A DNA stretch of 64,000 nucleotides from the NCBI RefSeq assembly GCF_019649055.1, contig NW_026570293.1, positions 186,001 to 250,000 on the forward strand. Direction: 5' to 3'. The notes beneath the pieces were generated by a model, which was not told the DNA's origin, did no database searches, and was given only the letters and a program-made list of their open reading frames with translations. Below are positions 26,639 through 37,325 of the stretch, in pieces. The DNA is from Paramacrobiotus metropolitanus. Its lineage: Eukaryota > Tardigrada > Eutardigrada > Parachela > Macrobiotidae. Every line of letters starts with the position of its first letter. Within the stretch, counting starts at the first letter, position 1. The translations under genes were made by a program, and so were the position numbers.

Positions 26639-26843
26639 GCGAAGCGAAGGTCTCCTGTGTTCAAGAAACCGGGGCTTTTGTCGGTCGCGTCGGTCACGTC
26701 TTGGTATTATAAAATTCATAAGAGGGAAACAATGTTGAAAACTATATTTATTAAACACAAAAAAATACAAATAAAGTGTTTATTTAATTTTGTTTCCCCC
26801 TCGCTTCGGTCTTTCAGTGCTAGCCAACAGCGAGCGGTGCACT
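26639..26843 (+). repeat. Dispersed repeat, copy 1 (in intron 2 of copy D)
   Basis: Starts GCGAAGCGAAGGTC and ends CAGTGCTAGCCAACAGCGAG followed by CGGTGCACT. The same two ends, at similar spacing, occur on the opposite strand at 46048-46254, also inside an intron. The interiors are diverged and AT-rich. The class is unknown. Confidence 0.5.
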
Positions 26844-28210
26844 ATCAAAGTCTATTTATGTTTTTAAATATTTAGAAATTTTTGGTTCTTGTATAATAAA
26901 AATAGTATGTACTGTAGATAGTTAACTGTGGTTCAGAAATTACGAAGTATGTGGTTTGTACTTTATACCGTACCCTACAGCTACATGTACACTGATGCCG
27001 TGGATAAAGAAAATCTCACCATGGAAAACGTCTTCCCGACGATGCGCTGTGCGGACTAGTACGACTTACCCCAGCTGACCGCCATCTGCTCGGAATTCGT
27101 GTTTGCCCAGTTGAATGTCGAGAACTTTATAGTCACGTTGGAACAGGTAATACACGAACATTTCAGGCCGCGCTGACTGGCGCCCGAAAGTTGTGATTTG
27201 TTCTCGGAACCCGGCCCGTTTTGCAGGCTATCCACTGGCATGCTGACCATATCGTGGAAGCTTGCTTGCAGCTGGTGGAACTGAATAGCGATATCATTCT
27301 GTCGTCAGACTCGTTCTCGACCATCACGCACGACATCCTGAAGATGATTCTGCAGCGCTGCGTTCTCTCCGCGGAAGAGAACGTCATCTACATGGCCGTT
27401 GAAAGGTATACCCATCAGCCCAGAGAGTTTTCTGATATTGTATAGTAGTATTTTGTTATTTGGCATTTATGATTGGCATTTATGACGCCGGCCCCGGCAA
27501 GGTAGGTTTCTCTGTAGTTGGTAACCACCATTTTGTCGACGGAATATTTCATGAACCGCCACTAAGTCGGACAGATCGGTGCCAAGCTGTCACGCAGTCG
27601 AGCTAGTGTTTTGCCAACCGCCTTCGTCTCTTTAGGTACTTCGAATGCTGCCTTATATGGGCTACCCTTATATTACTCTCCCTTATCTGAGCTCCCGGCT
27701 AGTCCGCAATGCCCGTCAAATTAAATTTATCGGATTTATAGCAGAACCCTCTTCTACTTCTTTCAACCATAAATTTTTAAGAAACCGTAAATTTTAGAAA
27801 GATTTTGAATCTTTCGTTGATGCTACCAGAATACTTTGAAACAAACTAAATGCTACAAAGTACTGGCAAAATAAGTATTTTGAATAAATCAAAATTTTCA
27901 GTCAGGCTGACTCAGTCACTAAGGCATAACACTGATAACGGTTGCGAAAGTGTGAGTAATAACGTAACTGCCCATGTAGAGGGTTGCTCATATTGCTCGG
28001 GAGCCCAGATAAGGGAAAGTAATATAAGGGGAGCCCATATAAGGCAGTATTCGAAGTATCTTACGTTCGTTTTCTTCTATCTCCTTCGATTTTTTTTGTT
28101 TTCTTATATTTTCTTAGGTTTCTATAATGGCCCTTAGTGGAGGGCTAAGGGGGTTAAGATGTTTAGTGTTTTTTAATGCGAAATCAGATACGTAGCAAAG
28201 ACGTTTATGT

Positions 28211-28267
28211 GAAGTATCTCGTTATCGAAGTTAATATTAAATATTAACTTCAATAATGAGATACTTC
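28211..28267. repeat. Near-perfect 57-nt palindrome
   Basis: Two 28-nt arms (28211-28238 and 28240-28267) separated by a single base. The arms pair with only two mismatches. It lies in the expanded interval before exon 6 of pseudogene D. It may be a decayed foldback or MITE core. Confidence 0.8.
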
Positions 28268-29483
28268 GTAGCTGATAAATTTTATTAGCTACGATGCAGA
28301 GTACGTACGTTAAGTACACCACAGTTTCCAATAGGAAAACGTCCAAGTTTGAAATTAGTTGTGGCTAGCGGATTATTTTGTTCTTGGCAGAGTGGTCTGC
28401 TGCTGGACAGCGAACTGCTGAGTATCTTCCTTCACCAGAACGGCGCCGTCCAGCCCCACCTGCCCTTGCCCACGGAATGGCGCGGCGGTGGAACCGCGCC
28501 TCCCTACCAACCGGCGTCACCTCCGGAAGACGTGTTCGCCCACAGCCCGGCTTGCGGCTAGGATCATCGGGAGGCGGCCAACGACCGTGGTGGTGCGGTG
28601 GTGTGCCACGGGCGAGCAAGGTAGCGTGGCGGCCGAGAAGGTGGTGCGGGCGGCGGATATCCTGAAGAGCGGCCAACCGGTGTTCTGTCAGATGGAACCG
28701 GTGAGGCGCGCCGGCATGTACTTGCGCGTGCAGAGCGGGCGGGTGGGCGACCAGCACCTGGTCCGTTTTGCGGCGGGCGACCAGGCGTAGCTGTCTCTCT
28801 CGGACCTCCTACTCAGCGACAGCCAGGTGGAGGCCTGGAAAGCTACAGCCTGCGCCGCGTTAGCCAGTCAGAATAAGCGGGGTGTCGATTCCTACAAGTG
28901 GTTTCAGGTGAAGCCGAGGAACGTGACGAATGACGCGACTGTGATGGTTAGGCCCGCTGCGACTAACGGTAGCAACCATGAATGTTCTTGAGATTCGGCA
29001 GAGATGTCGACTGTTTCTGCATGTAGGACAACGCTACTGTAACAATATGTTCTTAAAACGCACGTTTGTTCAGGCAAGCGTTTATCTGTTTGAATCCAGT
29101 TTGATTAACGCGCACCGGATACGTTTGCCTTACTGTTTTTTTATTTAATTTTTCAGTTTCAAAATCACGGACCAGCTGAGCTGCTTTCTTGCGCTGCGCT
29201 GCAGATGCATCGGATGGTTAGGACAGTTCTTCAGTTTCCACTCAGAAACAATTTGATGTGGGCGATTGCGACCAAAATATGCGTCGTTGTTAACCAAGCA
29301 CTGCCTCGTTTTCTCCGCGTAACTAAATTCTTTTATGTTCCAGCTGATTATTTTGTTGATAGAGCTGAATTTGATACAGATCACCAGTTGGGTACGTATC
29401 TGACCATGGTGAATGAAGTAACGTATCTCGCAAAAGTTAACGACCGGTCGTTGGTTTCACTGAAATGCCGAAGTAGCTGGATT

Positions 29484-30662
29484 TGATGGTCTTCCATGCC
29501 ACAACGCAGCCGTTGGGCACAGTAGCTTCGCCAAGCTGGGATACGCTTCCTCGCGCATGCTGAAGCACACGTGATGCGTGCCCTTGTGAAGTTGTGGTCA
29601 GCTGTAGCCGTAGCTGTAGGTCAGTTGTGGTCAGCTGGTGTGTTGTGGTCAGCCTCCTTTTAACAGGAGGTCAACATCGACACTGTCGCCTGCGTCGACA
29701 CCGTCGCTCGATCTTGCCTGGATCCCCCTAGCGTAAGGGCCGGAGCGAAAGCCGACCAGGCTGAAGCAGATAAAAAATACAGCTTCCTGGCAGGAGGTTA
29801 CGCCGGTCGACGCGTTTGCGCATTAGATTGTACTGTAGTTCAAGCACTGCAGCAAGTGAGCTACAAGCCCGCTTTCAAATGGTCTACTGAAAACCGGGCT
29901 TCTACAATGCATAGTTGCAATAATGGATATACAAGTTAAAAAAAGTGGAAATCGGCTAGCAAGGTTTGTTCACGGATCACCAGGAGTAGGCGTTTCATTC
30001 TAATACAGAATACTACAGTACTATATAACGCGCAAACGCGTCGACCGGCGTAGCCTCCTACCAGGAAGCTGTATTTTTTTATCGGCTTCAGCCTGGTCGG
30101 TTGCCGCACCGGCCCTTACGCTAGTGGGATCCAGGTAAGATCAAGCGACAGAGTCGACGCAGCTGGTTGCATCCCCATCCCATGCCAAACACAGTCCTTT
30201 TGTTTACTTAGGTAGCCCCCCACTATGATCAGTGTAAATACGATTTTAGTCTCCATTCGCTAAGCAAATTACTCTAGGGGCGCTATATCATTCGTCGTGA
30301 GTCACGGGCTGGCCGCTGGTTTAATGCAGAAAAACATGTCATACTGTAAGGGACGCCAGCGCACCTTTAATGCCCAAGGCTACTCCTTTGGCAATGAAGT
30401 AGACCATTGGAGGGGACTAGTGTAGCCGGGCATCAGAGAGGCATTCTCCGGAAAGCCGTAATCCTCTAAATTGGCAGCTTTACAAGCGACTGCTCGCAGC
30501 TACTATCAGCTGTGCTCACCAGTTGTACGTGCAGTCTGTAGATCGTGGCTATGTCGTAGTTGCAGTGTGCATATTACAGTGACTAGACGGTTCGCCAGAA
30601 TTGTACATCCACTGACGAGCGTGTCTCTAGTGTAGCTGTTGAGTCCGAGGCAGGATACCCCC
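29484..30662 (-). pseudogene. Decayed BTB-BACK relic
   Basis: At about 29484-29580 the minus strand still resembles the end of exon 6 of copy E (the region coding VSAWKAG and the preceding HVRF). At about 30590-30662 it resembles the end of exon 1 (region coding TKETLVSGDLSD, with a deletion). The order and orientation fit one minus-strand gene. The interior is unrecognisable and holds a foldback element. Confidence 0.5.
29692..30160. mobile_element. Foldback element with ~135-bp inverted arms
   Basis: The left arm 29692-29826 and right arm about 30024-30160 are inverted copies sharing GCGTCGAC, CTGGATCCC...CTAGCGTAAGGGCCGG, ACAGCTTCCTGG and CGCCGGTCGACGCGTTTGCG. About 200 bp of unrelated sequence lies between them. 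No coding frame is present. Long arms with a short centre suggest a foldback-type or MITE element, not a duplicated gene. I could not define target duplications. Confidence 0.7.
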
Positions 30663-31169
30663 GTTTATTTGGTGTCAATAAGTTAAGATTCGGCGACACC
30701 ATTCGATACTGTTGTGATCTCTAGATTTTCATTTTTGGATAAGAGGAAAAATATTTTGGATCTAGTTTTCTTTTTGCATTTGAAGGTGTTTCAACTCATT
30801 GGTGTTACCGTACGTTCTTTATCATGCATTCTCATTACAACACCCTCGATATAGGAGCAACAAACTGCACAAACAACACTATTTTTGAAAACTTTTATCC
30901 TCCAAAACAGCCAAAACCAAAAGCAGCGAAATATACGTCCACAGTACAAAAAAATGCGGCTGCATAATTGTTGGACAAATTTCGAAACTCGCTCGCATTA
31001 CACGACAGACACAAATGCAGTTCGCTATCAGAAAGGTGACAGAAAGTTATTACCTTTACCATAATAAAATTAACTTGACATACCACAATTTCGATTTCTG
31101 AAAGAAACTGCACAAAGATTTATATACCTTGCCAGATTTATCGCGCAACACGATGATGCCTGCAACGTT

Positions 31170-32816
31170 TCACAAGCCGCTGGCTCTACCGGCTTTCCAG
31201 GCCGAGACCTGGTCTGCTTTAAAAAACAGCTGGGAGAAGCAAGGGTAGGCGTCTTCGCCATCGCTGAAGCGGACGTGATGGTGTTCCGCGTTTCGCTGGA
31301 CATATGTGCCGACGCGGGACGGCTGTCTCACCTTACAACACAGCAGTTGACCGCTTTTCAAAATATCCGCGGCCCGCACCACCTTCGCAGCCGCCACCCG
31401 GGCTTCGTTACTGCTGGCGCACCAGGTCAGCACCACCTCGTCCTGCAGCGTGCCTACCACTTTCGCCGGCTGCCACCAACCACCGTCCTGCGCGAACACC
31501 TCATCCTGGACGAACGCCTGACCGGCCGCGCTGCTGCGCCGCTCCGTGGAAAAGGCCAGTTTTGTCTCCACAGCGCCGTTCTGGTGCATGAAGATACTCA
31601 ACAGTTCGCTATCCAGCAGCAGACCACTCTGTCATAATGAAAATAGGTACGACATTAAGGAGCACGAACAGGCGTTTCTGTGCGACCAGCATGGAACGAA
31701 CAGCTGCAACGATAGGCTAACCTTGCCGGGACCAGCGACAAGCTGCGCGCCAGTCAGAAGCGGAAAGCGGACCAGGAACAGCGCGTCGCCCAACTTCGAT
31801 CGACGGTTCACTGCGGTGGGCTCCAGATTGTCCCGTTTGCAAGCTGCCATTGCCCATCTGGAGCGCGATGAGTGCAAATGCAACTTGTAAGTCTTCATGG
31901 ATAATTTCACTGAGGAAAAAAAACTTCGGCTGAGATCGGTACCTCTCAACAGCCGAATAGACGATATTCTCCTCCGACGTGAGAGCGCTGGACTGCAGAA
32001 TCATCTTTAGCGTTTCCTGTGAAATGGTCGTAAACTGTTCCGTCTGCAGTACTGTGTCGCTCTGCCGTTTCACCAGCTGCAGACATTTCTCCACGACATC
32101 CTCAACATGCCACTGAACGGCCTGCAATACAATCGGCGTATTGACTTGCAAAATATTAATAATTCGCTGACTGACAAGCTTCCTTACCTGCTCCAACATG
32201 ACCACACATTCACCGATATTCATCTCCACAAACTTCGTGTCCACAAACTCCAAGCACATGCTGGCCAGCTCCGGGAGGTCGTACTTGTCAGCGCATCGCA
32301 TGGTCGGGACGACGTTGCCTGCGGTGAGATTCTCCACGGCATCCGAGTACATGTAGCTGTACGAATATCGAATAACCAGCTGCGTGCGTAACGTGACTTT
32401 ATTCATTGAGCGGACTACAACGCCATGCATCTAGAGAACATGACGAACCGTGTTTCTTTTACGTACCGGGAGCATGTTGGCAAACGCGTCGGGCATGCAG
32501 TCGGGAATGTCGACCTGGGGACCCGTTTCGACCAGGCTTCCGTAGAACATCGTGTAGAACACTGGACTGCGAATGCTAAGAATGTACCTGCAGAGAAAGA
32601 ATACTGGGAGAAATGGCGGCCTCTTGGGGGTGACTGACGAGGATACTTGTGAGCTTTGAACTTTTTGGCAGCACCGAAATCACCGCCGACGGAGAACTGC
32701 ATATCGCTCAGATCTCCACTGGTCAACGTTTTCATGGCGTAGCTATAAAGTCCCGAGGCGCGGTGGGCTCGTGGACGCTGGTGGGATGTCGATAGATTAG
32801 GATTTGGGATCGCCAT
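31170..32816 (-). CDS. BTB-BACK protein with Tudor-like tail, copy E (one-base anomaly at exon 2 donor)
   Basis: Exons: 32647-32816, 32467-32587, 32188-32356, 31943-32121, 31722-31857, 31170-31628. All coding segments are open and show the family's domains: LTSGDLSDMQFSVGG (BTB), then NRRSKLGDALFLVRFPLL (BACK), then GGWWQPAKVV and WKAGRASGL (tail). Exon 3 is 9 bp longer than the family standard, adding three residues (KFV). At the end of exon 2 the usual CTCAG before the donor is CTCCCG, so the canonical GTACGT donor adds one base and shifts the frame. With 120 bp used instead of 121, the gene is 410 aa. The anomaly could be a real lesion, a shifted splice site or a base-call error. Confidence 0.65.
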
Positions 32817-33548
32817 TCCAGTACTGGTATGTTTAAACATACAGTATTTGACAGCACGCGATCAAACTATTACAATTGACACAACATCGCCACTCGCCAG
32901 TACAGATAAGCTAAGCAGGTAGAATCTTACAAATATACGCGTAATAAAACTGTAGTTGTCTTCACTCTACAGTGAAGACGTAAAAGGAGCGAATATAACT
33001 GATTATGTTGAAACTGAATGAAAGCATACTTAGAAGTTTCTCGCAATCCGGACTCCTGATTTCGAGAACCGGACTGTCCCTCAAAAAAGCCTTAACGGGC
33101 ACTCAGTTGTACGCCGGTAAGTGAGCGGGGTGTCTCGTTCTGTAATCGGCCATCTTTTGGTCAGCCGCGTATGAGCGCAGGTAGTACACCTTACGAACGT
33201 ACGAACGTGCATTACGAAGTACGAACGTACATTACTTACGAAGTACGAACGTACACCTCGCTTGTGATTGGATGCGCGTCTCTGTCTGTTCTGTGTGTGG
33301 GTAGATCCGATATTGTTCCTTGTCTTCACGTCGTACGTGCTGCGCAGTACGCATATGGCGCGCACTTTAGCATGACCGTCTATGGCACTTGGCCAGTGTG
33401 AGATTTCTAGCATTGTCTGTTGATAAAGTTTTCGCAATCGCGTCGTTTCTCGCTTTCCACAGCGTAGACGCTATTTAGCATTGCCAGAATTCTTTGGCAG
33501 GCAGAATTCCGTAAATTCTGTTCTGCTGTTCTTGGTTATGCAAGTTCT
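32817..33548. other. Intergenic stretch with a short tandem repeat
   Basis: No gene recognised. Around 33190-33255 TACGAACGTAC-type units are repeated several times (ACGAACGTACGAACGTGCAT, then AAGTACGAACGTACATTAC). Confidence 0.5.
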
Positions 33549-34062
33549 GTGAGATAGTGGAGGACAAACTGCATGCTCTGAACGAATGCCCGGCATATTC
33601 CCCACACAGAGAAAAACTGAAGGAGCGCCTAGCCGTCATGGAGCTAGCCATACCCGGTGGCGGGATAGTGGAAACGATGCAGAAGTTATTACAAAGAAAG
33701 GATCCACCGACGGAGAACGAGAAAACGAAGTTCTTTTGTTAAGTAATTTTTTTAAGCAGATCCTGAAAGACAGCCGCAAAGTATTTAGCGGTGAGATGTT
33801 ACTGTTGCCTCCTCACAGCCTGAATGTCAATACTGATTGACGCAGCCGAATATATATAGCCCATTTTCTTGTACAAGTCTGCGTAAATCTTGTTTATCTT
33901 TCGTCTATTTTACTATTATTATGTCTGTTTTTACCTTTGCTATGGATGTGCTTAACTTTGATTGCTGTTTTGATATTTGAATGTTAATTAAGTTAATCAT
34001 ACGGCACAACGCATGGTGTGCCCCTGCCAGAAGAAATCTGGGGGAATAAAGTTGCCTTGTCT
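33549..34062 (+). mobile_element. 3' end fragment of a non-LTR (LINE) retrotransposon
   Basis: The frame 33549-33742 encodes FCEIVEDKLHALNECPAYS and ends KTKFFC. A cysteine-x-histidine-x-cysteine arrangement of the type H-x3/4-C-PAY is typical of the extreme C-terminus of LINE reverse transcriptases. About 300 bp of non-coding sequence follows, finishing near AATAAAGTTGCC, plausibly the 3' UTR. Everything 5' is missing, as in dead-on-arrival LINE copies. The clade cannot be assigned from this fragment. Confidence 0.6.
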
Positions 34063-34520
34063 TGTTCTGCGGCGTGAACCCACATCAGGTCGCGCCTTAT
34101 ACGCGCAATCGGATATACTGTACCTACCAGAAGACGTATAAAAATTTATTGGTTTTCTTATCATCCAGAAGTTATAACTTAAAAAGTCTAGATTATGACT
34201 TCTGGACCACGTAATCAGTGTTGCAACAGAGCCACCATTAAATTAAGCGCGATCATTCTACCGAATTCCCTTAATTACACCAGATTTCTGATTATGCACA
34301 AATTGTATTACGTTTGCTTGAGAATGTCCATAAATCGCGTACAGTACATGTGCGTGTTTTAGGTTAATTACAAAATGGTCGCATACCCAACATCTCCACA
34401 TTCAGTACGAATGCAGCGCAGTGCACTGTACGACTGAGTTCAAAATATCCGCTTCGTACAAGTGCACTGCACCGCTTGCGTACAGAATGCTGGGTATGGG
34501 GCTATGCGACCATTTAGTCC

Positions 34521-34713
34521 TACATTGTATGTCCTGGGTTCGATTCCTACTAGGTTGGGTAACTTTAATTCTTTATCATCCTCATTAAACCAAACCAAAA
34601 AAAGGCTAAAATTCTGTAAATTAACCAAAAAAATTTCCATTTGCCTGGTATTTATATTAATGTAATTATATAATATTTAATTATATTAAAAGGTTATTTA
34701 TATAAGTATTAAA
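34521..34713 (+). repeat. tRNA-related SINE-like repeat, copy 1 (uninterrupted)
   Basis: Contains a perfect pol III B-box-like GGTTCGATTCC near 34538, then CTACTAGGTTGGGTAAC, an A-rich stretch and an AT-rich tail. An inverted second copy is found at 39684-39854, continuing at about 36016-36042, where it is split by piggyBac copy 1. In copy 1 the tail reads without a break through the TTAA that was the piggyBac target in copy 2, so it serves as an empty-site control. No A box is evident. Confidence 0.65.
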
Positions 34714-36552
34714 TATGCAGGCGATTGTATTCTGCGCAACTACTTGTACGAATATATTTTTTATAATTCCAGTGAGAGTACGTATCTGGAGATGTCCTTT
34801 CGTTCCAATCTGTTGGCCAAGGTCTGAGCGGAATTCTGTATACTAGTAATCTTCTGTGTTAACTTATTGCTGTTGATCTTTATTAAACTCAGCGGCGTCA
34901 GCGCTAACAGCCATTTAGGCCGTTCTCATTCAACGAACAAAGCCTTCGTAACTGGTACCGCCATAACTATAATTTCCAGAATTCGTCATTGCAGAATTTA
35001 TAACTTAATTATGCAACGAGAACACATCCAGTGCGCACAAATCGCCCGCACTAGACTGAACAGAGAAACGCTTACTCGCGCAGTACTTAAGTATGTGTTA
35101 AGACAGTTAAGTTGTTAACACGCATAGTATGGTTAGCACTAAGTACCGAACACATCGACATCTTTCGTCGCAGCGGGCATAAATCAGTCAGAGTCTCCGA
35201 ATGAATGATAATATTTTGCAGATCCTAGTTGGTTTCGTTAGTCGCAGCGACGGGCCAAACCATCACAGCCGCATCAGCACATTCCTCCGTTTCGCCCGAA
35301 ACCGCTCGCAGGAATCTGATCCCCTCTTATTCTGGCTGCCTGCCACGGCGCCGCCTTTAGCTTTCCAGGCCTCAACCTGGCTGTCGCGCAGTCGGAGCTC
35401 GGAGAAGGGATGGAAGGCCTCGTTATTGTCAGTGTAGCGGATGCGGTGATGCAAGTCTACCCGTCCAAACTGCGCCTGCAGGTAGGTAGCAGCGCACGGT
35501 CCCCTTACCGTCATCCCGTATACCGGTTGGTAGCTCTGCAGGATATCCGCCGCCTGCACCACCTTCTCCGTCGCCACACTGCCCTCGTCTCCGTCGCTAC
35601 ACCACGCCACCAGCACCTCGTCCTGCCGCGTCCCGACAATCTTGGCCGGCTCCCACCAGCAGTCCGTTCTTCTCTGAGCGAACACCTCGTCCTATAGTTC
35701 AAACACCGGTTGGTAGGTGTGCGAGACCGCACCGCGGCGCCTTTCCGTGGGGAAGGGCAGGTCTGGCTGGACGGCGCCGTTTTGGTGCATAAAGATACTC
35801 AGCAGTTCACTGTCCAGCAGTAGACCATTCTGCCAAGAACAAGATAATCGCTAATAACGGCCGATATGTCTTCGACATTTCCTTATGGTAACGGTTTTGC
35901 TAAATACTATGTATCTGATTTCCAAACACCCCTTTTATTATCGATATTATTATTATCACGCTGCAGTAGCCAACTCCTTTTATTATAAATATATCTTGTT
36001 ACTCTTGTATACTAAACATTTAATATATAAATAACCTTTTAACCCGTTGACGGGCATTGGTGTTAGGAAACGACAAGGTGTTTGAGAATTTTTCCCCAGC
36101 GAGCGGCAATAGTTAATCGATAACCCATAACGAAATAAGCAATAAGGGACTTCAAAGCAACAATAAAAACATTATTCAACCTTATGTCTCAAGTTAATTA
36201 AAAACTACAGGTGCGCGAAAATCGCTAATTTCGACTTGTCTGAGCTCTCTGCGTGCCTTGGTCAACAACTTTCTAGTCGATGATTCAATAAATTCGAGAT
36301 AAATCAGCAAGGTACAAGTGATAATGCTTTATTCAGAAATGTCCACCATGGCATCCAAAAGTCAAACACTGCAAGGCCATTGTCCGTCAAACACACGTGT
36401 TACTTGCTAACGCCATTGCCCATGAAGGGTCTAAAAGAACATGGAATTGGCCACGTGCGCTGTAATCCATTCATCGTAAACTTGCAATGTCTTTTAACGT
36501 CACGTTCGACGGGCCGTACTGCGAATGTTAAAAACGAGCAGTCAAATAGCTT

Positions 36553-36994
36553 TTATTCTAACTGCTAATTAAAAATTTTAAATAATTAGTGTACACCGCG
36601 CTTACATCTTGGTGCTTGTTCTCATCTGGGAACATTTCACACAATGCATCCACCAGACAAGCGGGATAAACAGCAGTTTTGATGTCTTCCAGCTTTTTGC
36701 CATTTTGTTATCACGAAAAAACTACTAAAGGTTGCTGCAAAACCGTTGTAAAAAACACCAGATACAATCATCACAATCACAGAACCTCAAAAGTACTCAT
36801 AAATAAATCTCTCTCAAATTTGTATCCAGCTTGAGGGAAACACGCACCTTCAGTTTCCAGTACACAGCACGATAAATCTCGCTCCGCGCTTTCTTGCCAG
36901 TATTCCCACAATCAATCTGCTTCTGTACAATGGCTTTCAACCATTGCGGTATAACTAAATCACGTTCCATAAATAATAATTCCATAATCTCCAT
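36553..36994 (-). CDS. Antisense small gene inside piggyBac copy 1
   Basis: Proposed exons: 36848-36994 (ATG at 36994, strong GTGCGT donor), 36606-36692 (GTAAGC donor) and 36553-36564 (TAA). All are phase 0, giving about 81 aa. The sequence includes MERDLVIPQWLKAIVQKQI, then ARSEIYRAVYWKL and, after splicing, AVYPACLVDALCEMFPDEN. The spacing of YR, then P-x-C-x-V, then FP resembles the small domain related to the P2X7 receptor tail that is often found in transposon-linked proteins; this is a weak resemblance. The acceptor of exon 2 lacks a good pyrimidine tract. It is present unchanged in copy 2. The function is unknown. Confidence 0.35.
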
Positions 36995-37325
36995 AATTGT
37001 TAAATTTAACGTGCGAACAAAGTAAAAACGCGTGCGAACAAAGTAAATCTATTAAAAACACTCGAAAATTAAAAAATCACCTCCGCCGTGAAGCAGAAGA
37101 GCTCTTTGCAATGTCTTTGTTGAGCAACTGCAGTGGTGGTTTGACAACTAATAATTTGGCGCTTGAAAAAAACCAGCGTGCAGCAACAAAGCCGGTAACG
37201 CATGCACAGCTGTGACTGCTTAGTGTACCATCCACTACTACGATTTCCCACTTTTTTATTTGCTTCTTCCCGCGTGAAAATTTTGCAAAATAATAATTTC
37301 TTTATTCGTTGCGTACTTTTTAAAA

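Larger units (their letters stand above)
26176..28991 (+). pseudogene. BTB-BACK pseudogene, copy D
   Basis: Recognisable exons: 26176-26339, 26396-26515, 26981-27146, 27227-27405, a remnant of exon 5 at about 27486-27501 (GCCGGCCCCGGCAAG plus donor), and exon 6 at 28391-28991. Lesions: an in-frame TAG at 27057-27059 replaces the lysine of CADKYDL. About 120 bp of exon 5 is missing. Exon 6 has lost the WWQPAK region with a frame change, has a stop at 28559 and another at 28786-28788. Intron 2 contains a 205-bp dispersed repeat and the exon 5-6 interval has grown to about 890 bp. Exon lengths 164 and 166 and the PHERRDP N-terminus group it with copy G. The C-terminal extension SQNKRG is shared with G as well. 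Confidence 0.85.

Noticed and set aside
28211-28267. Rho-independent terminator-like palindrome
   Set aside because: The genome is eukaryotic and the arms are too long and AT-rich. It is better explained as a foldback or MITE remnant.
30895-31113. Minus-strand frame just downstream of BTB copy E
   Set aside because: No continuity with the copy E stop and no domain.
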